The notes under the pieces were generated by a model that was not told the origin of the DNA, made no database searches, and worked only from the letters and a program-made list of their open reading frames with translations. The position numbers and the translations under genes are program-made. From contig OY978529.1 in assembly GCA_963854835.1 (NCBI GenBank), positions 4,994,501-5,058,500 of the forward strand: 64,000 nt of DNA. The letters run 5' to 3'. Of this stretch, positions 44,900-57,599 are shown piece after piece. Source of the stretch: Megamerina dolium (Eukaryota; Arthropoda; Insecta; Diptera; Megamerinidae). Each line of letters starts with the position of its first letter. Positions within the stretch are counted from its first letter, which is position 1.

Positions 44900-45144
44900 C
44901 CGACTTTACAGATTGCTTTTTTGGCACTTTAGTTATTTCTGTGTCGGCGTTGTTGTTGGTTTTATTTAAATTTTTTATTATGCCGCCTGTGTGTTCTTCC
45001 TGCTTTCATTATACTTTTCAATTATTTCGCTTTTATAAGCTTCCACTGTAAAAATTGTGTACACAAGCATACAAGCAATAAGAAAATAGGTCTACGTGCT
45101 CTAACACAGCATCTATCGCAATGTGAAATAAAAAAAATAATAAA
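44900..45144. other. Sequence upstream of RCHY1
   Basis: It should contain the RCHY1 5' UTR and promoter, but no core promoter motif could be assigned. The 5' leader next to the ATG is rich in AAC/AAG triplets. Confidence 0.35.
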
Positions 45145-45452
45145 TATTTGGCACTTATAAGCCCCGAAAGGCTCTTCTGGCCGAGCTTCTCTTCCATTAC
45201 TGTTGTGCATGTTAAATTTTTGGACAGTATTAGAAGGGACCCGCTTATTTCAGCCGGTTCCGAACGGCAGAACTCTTGCGACATCACTTTTTCTGAGTTT
45301 TGTCACAGAGTTCCTTCAGAAGGTTTTTCATGGCGAATTGTTACTGTCGAAAGACAGTAACAATTCGCCATGCTTAAGCCAGGGATTGCAACCACGACCT
45401 ACAGATCAGAAGGCCAACACACTAACCACTGAGTCACGGCACCCACCTACCT
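45145..45452 (-). mobile_element. tRNA-derived SINE carrying a perfect 20-bp palindrome
   Basis: Reverse complement: GGTGCCGTGACTCAGTGG, a B-box variant (GGTTGCAATCCC), and the normal 3' half ending in CCAAATATTTATT. In the middle, the segment from the B-box region to the core is replaced by an inverted copy of the core, giving a hairpin at 45329-45372. Head-side flank: CCTACC repeats (45447-45465). Confidence 0.88.
45329..45372. repeat. Perfect 20-bp inverted repeat, 4-base loop
   Basis: CATGGCGAATTGTTACTGTC (45329-45348), loop GAAA, then the exact reverse complement at 45353-45372. It lies within the SINE core. Confidence 0.95.
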
Positions 45453-45469
45453 ACCTACCTACCCGCAAT

Positions 45470-47420
45470 GTGAAGACCAACATTTATTTTCTATAAGATT
45501 CCATTCAGAAATAAATATTTTACCCCTCCAAACATGTCAATTCATGAGTATCTATCCAAATGTGAAACGAAACGAACTACGGCTCGACTTGGAGTAAATA
45601 AATATTAGTAGTTAAATAGTATTTTGAAAGTGAGCATTTATTTATGATCATGAAATCGAATTCAGAGTATCAAAATCCATCGAATATCAATATTCGACAG
45701 TGTCGTAGCTTTTTGTATTATGTCAAACCCATTGCTGACCCGCGAAATGGCCGACTCGGCGAACTAGTTTCAACTAAAAAATAGTTCTCTTTGAGAAGGA
45801 AACACTACTTTGAAAGGTATCATCTATTTTTGACTTTGTATTCCGCTGCAGATACCAAAATCCCTGCGGATTTGATTAGTATGGTCTATCGGAACATCAA
45901 CTTTATGCATTTTTAATCTATAAAGCTACATGCCGTCTATCTATCTCCCGCAATAGATCATGGATTTTAGTCGCTGAATTCAAATTCATGGGCAAAATTG
46001 TAAAAATATCTCATACCTATGTATGATATTATGTGAATAAATAAGTACTAGATCCTAATGTCCAGTGAATCAGTTTTCCGGCCACCAGTCCGGAGCCGAA
46101 TGGGGCTGAAACTGAATGTAGCTTCGGCTACAAGGTCTTACCAAAAGACTTTAAATTGGGCACCACGGGTGATCAGGTTGGAATCGTTGGGCACGTCCCT
46201 TCTGGGAGGTTTTTGTGGTGGTTTTGGTAACCCAAAGAATATGCGGGTAGAGTATTCTTGATGTGGAGTTGCATTGCAACCAGAGTTTTGACCCCTTAAA
46301 TCAGAAGAGGTTTTAGGTAGGTCTCGATAGGAGGAGGGTAGTATTGTAGGAACCTGGAGCTTGATTGGCAGGTGCTCACGATAAACACTGCTCAGTTGTG
46401 GTCTAGTGAATCAGTCTTAAATGAGATCCAATATATATGCAAGAAAACTTGGTCTCTGCTCGAGCAACTTCCCAACTGTCTACAAAATGCACATGCCCAA
46501 ATTTTCAATGATTAGTAGATTAAAGAACTGCAAGACACTCTGTGACAAAGGCTATGTTAGGTTATACTGACTGATCTCTAGAAGGGAGCTATACATAGAC
46601 CTTCATTGCTACCCACTGATAGTAGAATTACTCTAAGAAATTATGAGTGGTATAGATCTTTGAAAACTTGGATTTTCATAGCGAACTTCAGTAGTGATCT
46701 CTTGCTGAAAGCCGCTGATTTAAGCAAAATCGTTGAGCTCTTCCGCTTCTGAGCAGTTCAGGCGGGTTCTGTAAAAAAGAATTCACGTGTTCCTCAGTTT
46801 TATTTTTTTTGTGCTTACTATTTTCTTCTGTTTAACAAATCTTAGCTGTGAAATTATGAAAACCTGATTCTGATTCTGAGGTTCGCAGAATATTCATATG
46901 GTCTTCTTTGCAATTACTCTACAACCTCTCTACAGGTTTTGTTGCCAGACTCTTTGCATAAAGAGCAATTTGCCGACAATTGAGTATAGTATTTAGATCA
47001 GTTCAGGGCCGCGAATCGCTGTTCTTTGCCCATGACTTTGTGGTAGATTTTCATTTTGAGTGTTTTACACCACATCAGTAACAATCGCCGAGAACGGTCG
47101 ATGCTATTACGTCATTATAATAATCATAATAATAACCAGTAAATAGGATGAAACGATAAGTCCCAGGTCCTGCATAGGCTTTTTTGCATACGTAGTGAGT
47201 GTTCGATGCTTTCTACACCTTCCACTCCATATTGAGCCTCCTTAGTTAATACCAACCCACTATGTTTCAAAATTTTCAAACACAAAATCGAGAGGAGTTC
47301 TTATTGTAAATTCATAAAGTCTCAAGCTTAGATCGGAAAGTTCCACAGCATGAAAAAGAGAAAATATTAGTACTAAATTAACGACGAAATGGCTTCTGAG
47401 GATCTTATGTTTGGAAAAAA
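45470..47420. other. No gene recognised
   Basis: Moderately AT-rich with short ORFs only. 46058-46300 is more GC-rich ('CCGGCCACCAGTCCGGAGCC') and may be a TE fragment, but no motif identifies it. Confidence 0.4.
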
Positions 47421-47429
47421 ATATTTCAC

Positions 47430-47720
47430 AAGTCTTTGGATTTTCGTTGTGTGGTAAACAACGATCTCTGTCGACTATGTCTTGAAGACCAGGAAACAGC
47501 AGAATACGTTCTTTGCAATTGCCCAGCTGTGGTGTGGACACAGACTAAACTACCTAGGCAACGGATTCATAGTTCCCAGGGATCTAGTCCTAGAATCAGT
47601 CCCACAGCAGTGACAAGATTTATAAATAGTCTGGAGATCTGCTAGTTAGGGAATAAGGCTGCACAAAAGATCTTCAGGTTGCGGTACTTCATAACCTTAA
47701 TAATAATAATAATAAAAATT
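47430..47720 (+). pseudogene. LINE 3' end: zinc knuckle and (TAA)n tail
   Basis: It encodes NNDLCRLCLEDQETAEYVLC, NCPAVVWTQTKLP and SPTAVTRFI, the same C-terminus as the fragment at 35690-36235. It then reads GGCTGCACAAAAGATC and GGTTGCGGTACTTCAT and ends in TAA repeats (47699-47714). Confidence 0.75.
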
Positions 47721-47753
47721 TTCAAAAACGACCAATATATAGTAAAGGTTATA

Positions 47754-49023
47754 GGGTTATCCATTTCGCGGTTTCAAAAGTATAGGGCTAGAATTCGACA
47801 TCTGTCAAACTGAGTTGTTAAAACAATTTCTTTCTTTTTCAGTTCAAAGTCTGACATTTGCGAAAATGGATCGCTTAACTATCGCACAATGCATTAAAAT
47901 TGTAAAAACCTACTACAAAAATGGTGATTCTGCCACAGCCACATATCGTGCTTTAAGAGGAGATTATGGTTTACATAATCGTCCAACTACGCAAGCAATT
48001 GGCAAAATTGTGAAGAAATATGAAGAGACTGGATCGGTTACAGATATTGTAAGGCCTGTGCATCATCGTTTCGCTCGTACCACCGAAAATATCGCTGCTG
48101 TAAGTGAAAGTGTTGCCGAAGACCCGAATGTGTCGATTCCTCGTCGTTCTCAGGAATTAGGACTGTCTTACGGCACATTATGGCGTATTTTGCATTTGGA
48201 TCTACACCTACATCCATATAAAATCCAGCTCACACAACAACTGAAGCCAGCTGACCATTCACAATGTCGTAGATACGTCGAATGGGTGCTTGAACAACAG
48301 GCGGTGGATGGCGATTTTTCGAACAAAATTTTCTTCAGCGACGAAGCACATTTCTCACTCGGTGGGTATGTTAACAAATAAAATTGTCGTATTTGGGGTT
48401 CTGAGAATACTCAAGTAATTGAAGAGAGGCCACTACATCCACAAAAAGTCACTGCTTGGTGCGCTCTTTGGTTCGGAGGTATGACGACGATGGAACGACT
48501 GTCACCGTCAATTCGGAGCGTTATGGTCATATGATAACCGCCTGCTATTGAAGAATACGACTTAGAGAATATGTGGTTTCAAGAAGATCGTGCCACATGC
48601 CACACAACTTGAGCGAATATGGCTTTATTGCAAGAGAAATTTTCTGGCCGCGTAATTTCTCGTCGTGGCGATATCAAGTGGCCACCAAGATCATGCGATT
48701 TGACACCGCTTGACATTTTTTTTGTGGGGCTACGCGAAAGACCGTGTTTATGCAGATAAACCTTTATCTCTTGAGCACTTAAAAACCAACATTCGTCACA
48801 TTATGGCTGAGATACCGCCCAATATGTGTCAAAAAGTGGTCGAAAATTACCTCAAAAGAATCGATGCTTGCAACAATTCGCGTGATGGTCATTTAAATGA
48901 TGTAGTATTTCACACATAATGTCAACGTTCAAACTTTATAATAAAAAAGAAATATTATGATAAAAAATATTTTATATGTGTTTTATTTACATTTACTTTT
49001 GAAACCACAAAATGGATAACCCT
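47754..49023 (+). mobile_element. rosa-type (DD41D) mariner element
   Basis: About 1.27 kb with ~30-bp inverted ends. The left begins GGGTTATCCATTTCGCGG and the right, reverse-complemented, begins GGGTTATCCATTTTGTGG. Both are next to TA, and one base is uncertain at the right edge. It carries one disrupted transposase. Confidence 0.9.
47866..48919 (+). pseudogene. rosa-type mariner transposase, disrupted
   Basis: The ATG at 47866 opens a 171-codon frame with the DNA-binding half and the first catalytic Asp (IFFSDEAHFSLGG). It is cut by a nonsense codon at 48379-48381. Homology continues in broken frames: NCRIWGSEN, the second Asp in a QEDRATCHTT block, and RSCDLTPLD with the third Asp. By count 41 residues separate the last two Asp residues, the rosa signature. 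A base gained or lost in a T run near 48715-48722 shifts the frame before the C-terminus. The copy is inactive. Confidence 0.88.
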
Positions 49024-49025
49024 TA

Positions 49026-50430
49026 CTTACTTAGCTATGGGTCTTCTAGTATTTAATACACACAAATCGATTGGGAAGGTAGCTCGGGAGAGGTTCTAAA
49101 GAATTGTCATTGCAAATAGATTAATGAAGAAAAGAAATATCAAAGCCTTTTCAGATGTGCCATCATTTACACTCTATTAATGAAGAAATTACGATTTAAA
49201 ATGCATTTTCTAAATTCATAATTATCAATTAAATTTTGTGATGTCATAATTTATGTAATGCTCAATGGATTAGTGGAAGATCGTTTAAAATTTGTAAAAA
49301 AGATGCACACTTGGTAGAGAGGTTGAAGAGATACCAATATAGTCATAATATTATGAGAGCTTGAATTCGCTTATTGATTGTATGCATGTGTATATGTTTT
49401 ATTAAAAAATATCGTTGAATAATTGATAATTGGCCATCACGTTTTTTTGGAAGTTTTAAAGCACTTTTTCGTATTTTTCTTTTCGTCACTTTTATTTTTT
49501 TTATTTTTTTTTTCGTTCTACGTGTGAGTGAATTAAAATTCACGATGCACTCTCATGTATCATTCATGTATGTAGGTATGTACTTGATTGCGTGATTGGT
49601 GAATGCAAAATATAAAACTTAATTTTTATACAAAAACATCGATTTTTTTGATTTATTTTTTATTTGTCTGCGAACTTTTATTCTTCAAGTGCATATATAC
49701 TCATGTTTTTTTTTTTTTTTTTTTTTCAATAAAGCACAATAATATTCAATTTATTTTCGATATGTTTTTTTTTTTTTTAGAATTTCAATTTTTTTTTTTT
49801 GTCATTATTCAAATGGCACAGACGAAATACACGCGCACACAATCGACGTTTGCCCAAGCAGTCAATTATTATCAAACTGTAATTGTGAGAAATTCACGCG
49901 AGCGCATAAGTTAGATTCAAAGAATCGAAAAGCAATACCAACACACACACACACACACACAGATGATAAAATTATTCCTACACATACATAGGCACATGTT
50001 TTTCTATATGTATTCACTTGACGACGAGGCCGATTCCATGTAGAAGATGCTAGTAAGTAAATACGCTCATCAATTAAAATGACATTTTTAATAAATAAAA
50101 AGTAAGAAAGAACAACAACAAATTGAAAAAGAACAATCAGTAAAAGTTTTAGAAGAAAAATATAATAAAAGAAGAAAAATATCGTTACAATTATAATTTA
50201 AATGAAGGAAAACGGCGCTTTACTAATTAAGCATACAATATTGCCATTGTTGTTATTTAAATATTATAAAATTTGTTATCAATTTGTTTGTTTAATGCGA
50301 CAATTGCTTACGAAGTATGTAAATATGCTTCTATATATAAATAAAAAGGGCAGACCAGCGGTTGGTTTCTTTTTAAATTATATTATATCTTATTTTGACA
50401 CTGACAGCTTCACAAAAGGGATGACATTAC
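49026..50430. other. AT-rich intergenic DNA with simple repeats
   Basis: Poly(T) runs near 49703-49727 and 49767-49800 and a (CA)n run at about 49941-49962. No gene recognised. Confidence 0.5.
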
Positions 50431-50439
50431 GCTTGAATG

Positions 50440-50590
50440 ATCGTTTCGAAATACTGCAATCTTTAAACTGCCGTGGAATGATCCAATACTTTAGAACAAG
50501 TTTGCACTTGGAAACTCTAACTGGCGTTTGCTAACAAAGAATAGAGACGTCTGGCAAAGTAACATCTATACATCACGCGACTTCATCAGA
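50440..50590 (+). pseudogene. Diverged RTE-like LINE C-terminal fragment
   Basis: One frame reads RWNDPIL, a stop, then NKFALGNSNWRLLTKNRDVW. This aligns with [28 protein letters not shown] of the 8591 copy. It is short and decayed. Confidence 0.65.
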
Positions 50591-50599
50591 TAAATAAAT

Positions 50600-51815
50600 C
50601 GATATTTTTGAAAGAAGTTGCTGGGTACTTCCAAACTAGAAAACATAAATGATCTCAGTAACTCAAAGTAAGCCCAACTTGCCTCAGAAAGTTCTGCACA
50701 AAGGCCTTAAATTATTAACATTTAAGATCCAATCGACATTCGGACAAAATAACGATTCGATATTTATTGTCGCTTCTCTGTTCAGACTTTAGAGCAATTA
50801 CAAAATGATGCCGACTTCTGATTTTAAACAAGTCTGGTATTAAAATGTTGCCACATTAGGGGTTCTCAATATCCATACCGACTTTGAAAAAAGGTGGCTC
50901 ATCTCGACCGTAATGACTGCTTGTTGTGATTTTTGGAATAATAATAATGAACTTCAGACTACAGCTAATTTAAAGACATTATGTGGTGCATAATAGACCT
51001 AGGGTCGCAGTGCACCTTGGAACTATGATTTGATGTCATTGGATTTTTTTTAAAAGAAATACTTTGTTTGCAAAAATATCGATTTTCAAGCCGCACGATC
51101 CACAAAAAGGGGCTATAGTTCTACCATTCAAGTGGTATCCTTGCGATGGTATATCAGAAATTGAAAATTTATGTTCGGATGAGCTCTGCTTACAGCAGTA
51201 TAGCGCTACATGCCAACAATCGATCATTTTGAGCAGTAAGTTCAGTAATCGTGTGCCCTACATTGGCCACCGCGGAGCTAAAACGATGTTATGCCGATAA
51301 TAGAGGAACGATTTAGGTACTTAACCTTCCGATGGCGCACCTATTTTAACGACTTCGTGTAATCTGAACAAAAAATATGATTTTTTATTGTGTTTTTATC
51401 TTTTCTCTTCATTTGTTTTTCATTGTGAAATAGAAAAAACAGAGCGCGATAACAAGGAATAAAATGAAAAAATTGGTTGCGAAAAAAGGTTAGAAAGAAA
51501 AATAAATTACACAGCCCTTTAGAAAAATAAGTGAAATATTTCCGGGGGTCCGGATTTTTTTTCTCTGACTAAGAATCCGTGGTCGGATTTTCACCTCTAT
51601 CCACATGGGGTTTTTTTTTTTTCCAACATTTAAACATCTCATCTTTCGACCATTTTTTTCAGAGTTTTTTAGTATAATCCATTTTCGATGCGATTTTCGT
51701 TTATTTCATATGCGAAAATATAGCAGAACACATAACTTGGACTGTTTTCAATAAAAAAAAAAAAAAATGTTGTAATGTGAAATAGTTTAGAAACATGTTT
51801 TACCCATTTTTATAC
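50600..51815. other. No gene recognised; possible LINE 3' end
   Basis: 50935-51030 contains AATAATAATAATGAACTT and GTGGTGCATAATAGACC followed by GGGTCGCAGTGCACC, resembling LINE 3' ends at 38125 and 47650. The rest is AT-rich. Confidence 0.4.
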
Positions 51816-51819
51816 CCTG

Positions 51820-53412
51820 CATAATGCAATATGCATGGTATATTCATTTCGGTCAGATGTTTGTGTCCACTTGAAGGAATCTCCGGAGATATAGACATGG
51901 ATATATATTCGTGATCAGCGTCGATTAAATTTTCGATTTAACGATGTCCGTCCGTCCGTCCGTCCGTCCGTCCGTCCGTCCGTCCGTCCGTCTGTCTGTC
52001 ACCTGGCTGGTTCGCACGATAACTTGAGTAAATATTGAGCTATTTCGATGAAATTTGGCATAAGTAATCTATGATCCAAGAGTACGGAGGGGATTGATAT
52101 TGGGCATGATCGGTCAATAACCACGCCCACACCAAGCATTCAAAGCGACTAACCTCGAAATTTTCAAAATCTTTAACTTGCTATAACTCACATAATATAC
52201 CACTTGGGACAACAATATTTTGCACATAGAGTTATATTATACTACTATATAACCTCGCCAAAAGTGGGTGAGCCACGCCTACTTTCTAGCGTAGCTCCCA
52301 TACAAAGTGTCTGTACTTCTTTTAAATTGAAACTGCTGTAACTTCTACAATCTTCTGTCTAGAATAACCATAATTGACACTTAGATTAACATGGTAGTCC
52401 GAAATAATATGGCAGAAAATCAATGTGCCACGCCCACTCCTTTTTGGGTCTCCCATACAAAGTTGCGGAAATTAAAAAAAATGTTACCGGTTATAACTTG
52501 CAAACTATTCAGCGTAGAATAACGAGATTTAAGGTGTGGATTAGTATTGTATGAGCAACTAGGCTCACAGAAAATGGGCGCACCACGCCCAGTGTTTATC
52601 GTAGCCCCCATACAAATTTTAAATTGAAACAGCTGTAACTTCGGCAATCTTCTGTCTAGAATAACCATAATTGACACTTAAATTAATATCGTAGTCGGCA
52701 AAAATCTGGCAGAAAATCAGTGTGCCACGCCCACTCCTTCATGGGTCTCCCATACAAAGTCGAGTGAATTAAACTAAAATTTTAAACTCCATAGCTTACA
52801 AACCATTTTGCCTAGGACAACGAGACTTAGGGTATGGATTAGTATTGTACGAGCAACTAGGCTCACAGAAAATGGGCGCACCACGCCCAGTGTTTATCGT
52901 AGCCCCCATACAAATTTTAAATTGAAACAGCTGTAACTTAGGCAATCTTATGTCTACAATAACCATAATTGACACTTAAATTAATATCGTAGTCGGAAAT
53001 AATCTGGCGAAAAATCAGCGCACCACACCCACTTCTTATTGGGGCTCCCATACAAAGTTGAGGAAATTAAACAAAAATGTTAACCACCATAACTTAGAAA
53101 CTATTCAACGTAGGACACCAAATTTAAGGTGTGGATTAACATTGAAAAATTAATTGGATTTACTAGAAAGTGGTAAGCCACGCCCACTTTTTATATAGCT
53201 CCCATACTAAGCCTCGGAATTATCTTAAAATCCTTTTACTTCGTCAAAGTCAACCATATTTCGGGTGTAAATTAGTAGTATATGCAAAAATTGTTTCTCG
53301 AAAAGTGGAAATAAAAGAAAAGTTGGATATTCGAGTAAACTTTTTATATACAAATCTACATATGCAGGGTATAGTTTGGTCGGCCCCAGCCGACTGTAAG
53401 GAGATTTTTATA
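51820..53412. repeat. Dispersed modular repeat, copy B, with 13-bp inverted ends
   Basis: Near its left edge stands TATACCCTGCATA and near its right edge TATGCAGGGTATA, an exact inverted pair. Between them are a GTCC/GTCT tetranucleotide run (51950-52000) and about eight modules. CCACGCCCAC or a variant recurs near 52123, 52272, 52427, 52580, 52722, 52880, 53020 and 53175, roughly every 150 bases. Alternate modules are more alike (~298-base period). There is no coding capacity. Confidence 0.8.
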
Positions 53413-53414
53413 AA

Positions 53415-55496
53415 CAGTTTTTGGTTCAGATTCAACTCTCAACCATTATACAAATTCGATGGGGGTTTTTTTATTTTTTTGGTTTAATACGAGAAAAATA
53501 TCGAACACATACCTAAGAGATCTTGTATTGCATTCATGGAAAATCTCTTCTTCTTTTTTTTTTTTTGGAATCTGAGATAGGCTAGGGTCAGTTTTGTCTG
53601 AATTTTACAAAAAGTATATTGAACACGCATAAGAATAATACGATTTAGTTGGGTTTTAATTTGTTTTATCAACAAAAATATCGTAGAACCCAGAACTAAG
53701 CGATTTTAGAGTATTTCACAAGAAGTCGTCCTTTTTTTTTTGTTTTGTAATTTGAAAGAGTCTGCGTTCGGTTTTGAACCTTGTGCAGCATCAGAAGGTT
53801 AACCGTGAAACCGTGATTTTGATTGAACAAAAAAAAAAAAAAAACTTAAATTAGTTCAAAAAGCTCACACATTCCAAAGTATGCCACAATATTGTAATTG
53901 ATTAATTTCAATTTCTATAGTCCAAAGTGGAGCACAATTTCATCCTCGGTAATATTTCGGTACCGTTCAATAATATTAAACCAAGTTTAAATAAATTCCA
54001 GAACATTTTTCGTTAAACGCTAACAGCTGTGATCGAAGCATCTACTCGTTTGTACCTAAAAGTACCTCACAAGCGACGAGAGTTTATTCTATAGACATTT
54101 TTAAAAGAATCCAATCTATGAACCACCCTTTAGTTAGGCTGCTATTTCTTGTTTGCTCATCTTTGTCGTTATTCTCTTATTTTTAATTTTTTCTTATATA
54201 TATATTTGTTGTTGTTGTTGTAATAATTATTGTTAAATATTGACATTAATTGCATTACGTGTGGCACAGAAGATTGTACATAAACTATATGTATATGGAT
54301 GTACTGTTTGCATAGTGTTACGTATGTAGTGCAGTGTGTTACGCTGAACAACGGTATTGTTCCCATAATTGTTATTGTTGTTTCTTGTTGTTGTATTAAA
54401 TGTCGTATAAAGTTACACAATAGCAAAAAAAAAAAAAAAAAAAAAAGAGACACCAAATCATTTGCATCATTACACCATAGCCATCTTCACCATAATAATT
54501 AGTTATTGTACTGCGAACCCTCCTAGCGATCTAACGAAAAAAAAGTCGTTACTTCTTTTAATTTTATCTTATTCATTAGCCAACATAATCTTTTACATCT
54601 TCACTCAGTCCCGCACACACACACACACACACACACTGACGATAATGCTTACACTCTGTCTCACACTCGCTCTCCCGATCTCTTTTAATATGCTCATTCA
54701 CTTTACCCAATTGATTGCTCTCCACATACAGCGCTATCATTAATTTACTCACTTATAACTTTTCTTTTCGTTTTTTTTTTTTTTTGTTTCTTCTTTGTAT
54801 TCAACTTTCCATTTGTTGATGATATTTTGGATATAAGTTGTATATTTGTTGTTGTCTGAATTTCCCTATCACATTAAGTAATCATAATATGATATTTACA
54901 TAGCGTAAATATAGTACAAATAAATTAACAGCGCACCAATGTACTGTTGTACGTATGTTCCACATATAGACATTCCGTTGTTTGCGTTACGTTCACGAAA
55001 ATAACCGTTCATCGCACGTACTCCATACACACTGATTTAAAGCTTCTGTTCCCAACTGAGCTGGAGCAATCAACAGAGGCCTCTTCTTAATAATTGTACT
55101 GTATACACACACACACACACACACACACGCGATTACTCGCATATGTTTATTTTTTGTTTTTTTTTTTAAACGAGAAATCTTCCAACAACAGCAACTACTG
55201 CATGTAGATATTTGAAATCGGGCATTCAAGTCGTGTTTTAATTCGTAAGAGGTCTTCTCACTATCAATAATATGAAATATGTATGTAGGTACTTACCCAT
55301 TGAGAAAATAAGAGATAAGAGTTCAGAGAGGTGGAATCTACAATATCCCGAATTGCTTTAGAGTGGGTAAATACATAAGTAACCTCCACTAATTTTTTTT
55401 CCTCAACATTTTCCCTGAACATACTTTCCGCATATCTCTATCCCTCAGTGGGATTTTTCATTAAAATTTACTTTTTATAAATTTTGCTAGCAGTTC
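53415..55496. other. AT-rich intergenic DNA with microsatellites
   Basis: Homopolymer A/T runs (54425-54446, 54772-54786), (CA)n at about 54612-54636 and 55103-55129, and GTT triplets near 54208. Dispersed repeat units occur at 55380-55500. No gene recognised. Confidence 0.5.
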
Positions 55497-55499
55497 CAT

Positions 55500-56135
55500 G
55501 TACTTAGTTACTTATATGGCCATTGCAACCGAAAATCGATTTAGGTTGAATCTAGCATGCTGCGCCAGCCAACTCTTTCCTTTGCTAGCTAGTTATCACC
55601 AGGTAGAGATTCCAAGCGCTGACAAGCTCCCCAGTACTTAGTCTTTCCAACCAAGGTTAGGTCGGCCTCTTCTGTGTCGTTCACCAGCGTGTTCCGGATA
55701 TAACACCCTCTCAGCCGAAGCGTGTTTTTCCATTCCCTCCAGCTGACCTAGCCAGCGCAGTCGCTGCAATTTGAAGCACTTTACTATGTCGGTGTAGGCA
55801 TTCAGCTCATACGGCTCATGATAGTGCCTTATTTGGTACTCGCCACCAACGCAAATAGGTGTATAGATCTTTCATAGAGCTTTTCTCTCGAAAACTCCAA
55901 GCATTCTCTCATCTGAGGTAGAAATTGTCCAAACTTCGGCACCATATGTATTGACAGGCATAGTGAGAGACTTGTAGACTTGTGGTTTTCTTTTCTCGAG
56001 TGAGGGCTCGACTTCTCAATTGCTTACTTCGCTCTAAGTAGCACCTGATAGCTAGAGTGATCCCTCGCACTGATGCTAATAGTAGTTCAAAAATAGCCAA
56101 AGTCCCTCACCACTTTAAAAGCGTTATGGTGTGGT
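55500..56135 (-). pseudogene. Old RTE-like LINE copy
   Basis: It aligns in the same orientation with 8591-9225: CTTAGTTACTTATATGGCC at the 3' tail, then recognisable KVLYPE-, RIRYNHE- and SKQLRSRALTRE-type coding blocks (near 56000-56050). Many substitutions and stops show it is the oldest long copy in the window. Confidence 0.8.
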
Positions 56136-56139
56136 GTTT

Positions 56140-57000
56140 GTTGTGCCCCTAGAAGGGTAAACAGACTCAAAGTAAGTTTTCTTCCCAAACATTTGTTCTA
56201 AACGTACTTTCTTCCAATATTTACTCTTTAGAGCGGCTTCTCTGCAAAATGGAATTTAAAGCTCTTGATAATTGAAAAAAAAAATCAATAAAAGCTGACA
56301 AAAAACTTCCCTCAAATCTACATCTATCTCAAACACTTAGATGGGATCCCATACAAAATTGTTGTTCTTTCAAACTTACACAATTTTATTTATATTAGGT
56401 ACTTCATTCAAATTGCATTCTTACGGTAAATTTTCAATGAATTTCAAATCTATTTCATAACAGTTAAATGCTCACAGAATGGATCTTGTTGAAGACGATG
56501 GATACACTAAAGATGCTAGGTGTAAGGGTAACCCTAGAGCATCTCCCATTTAGCGGTCTAGCAATATACAGAGCCTATCTAAAATGTTTAACGATCTAGC
56601 TGAAGTAGTAATTCCGAGCTAAAGGGCCCTACTACACACCAAAATAATACTAATAATATTATAACTAAGAGCCTGAATCATTGATGGATTGCTGATATAA
56701 TATAGATATTTAAAGCCACCCTAGAAAATGAAAATCAATGACCTCAAATCATAGCTCCGTGAAGCCCGTGAAGCCCGTGAAGCCCATTAAAATGATTGAT
56801 TTTATGGCCAACGAGCCCTTAGGGGCTTTAAGTGCTCGAAAGTCTAAACAAGAAGCTCATATAATTGTAAGCAATATGTAAGCGAATAATCAGAGGTCTT
56901 TATACAGAATTCTACTGGGACTATTATGCTAAAATTGCCTTATTTGGTTGATTTGACAAAAATTCTACTGTGTCACACAATTAGCATTAAATGCCATTTA
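56140..57000. other. Repeat unit and unassigned sequence
   Basis: 56150-56330 resembles the dispersed repeat family. GAAGCCCGT is repeated three times near 56761-56785. 56500-56700 is unassigned. No gene. Confidence 0.4.
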
Positions 57001-57480
57001 ATAACCGCATTCCTCGCAAAATCCCCATAAGATAGATGATAGAATATCTAATTATATTCATCCCGTCGTGTCAAGTATATTCTTTGGAGTAACTACGAAG
57101 AGCCGAACAGATTGTCGAAGAAGTAATTTCTTAAAAACTGTTCACTTCTGATTGCCATAGCCGGGTACTCACAAAGGAATTAGGTAAGTGTTTCCTTCTC
57201 AGTACAGTTTCTTTGTATGGAATCCATATAACAGTAAGCTGAAGAATCCACCGTAAGCCTAGTAGTATCCATATTAAGTAGGTCCCCATTAAGAAGTTCT
57301 TGGATTCTAGTCTTGCTAAACACAGGCCAAATCGATGTGCTGTGAGTGAACTCCATTTCGTGCTTCTTTTGGCAATCTGATGATAATTTGTTGACAATCT
57401 TGGGTTTAAGTACAGACTTTTGAAAACAGCCGCAATATTTTTGACGGAGCATACGGAGCGGAATAGCACTATAAATATTA
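57000..57480 (-). pseudogene. Probable LINE C-terminal fragment
   Basis: Minus-strand frames give SKTRIQELLNGD, then IQRNCTEKETLT, a stop, FLCEYPAMAIR and LRNYFFDNL. The spacing of ETLT...FLCEYPA resembles the zinc-knuckle tail of RNase H-bearing LINEs, but two cysteines are missing, so the call is tentative. Confidence 0.5.
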
Positions 57481-57599
57481 AGGGTCACTGTACAGTATTG
57501 GAATATGCAAAACAGCAAAACCGGTACTTTTATTATAGCTTCGACATTTAAAAGAGTGATTACATTAAATTCATTCATTTCTCAATAAAAAATAATGTC

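Noticed and set aside
50202..50534. 110-aa plus-strand ORF as a gene
   Set aside because: Its end overlaps an out-of-frame RTE fragment and the rest is AT-rich without a domain.
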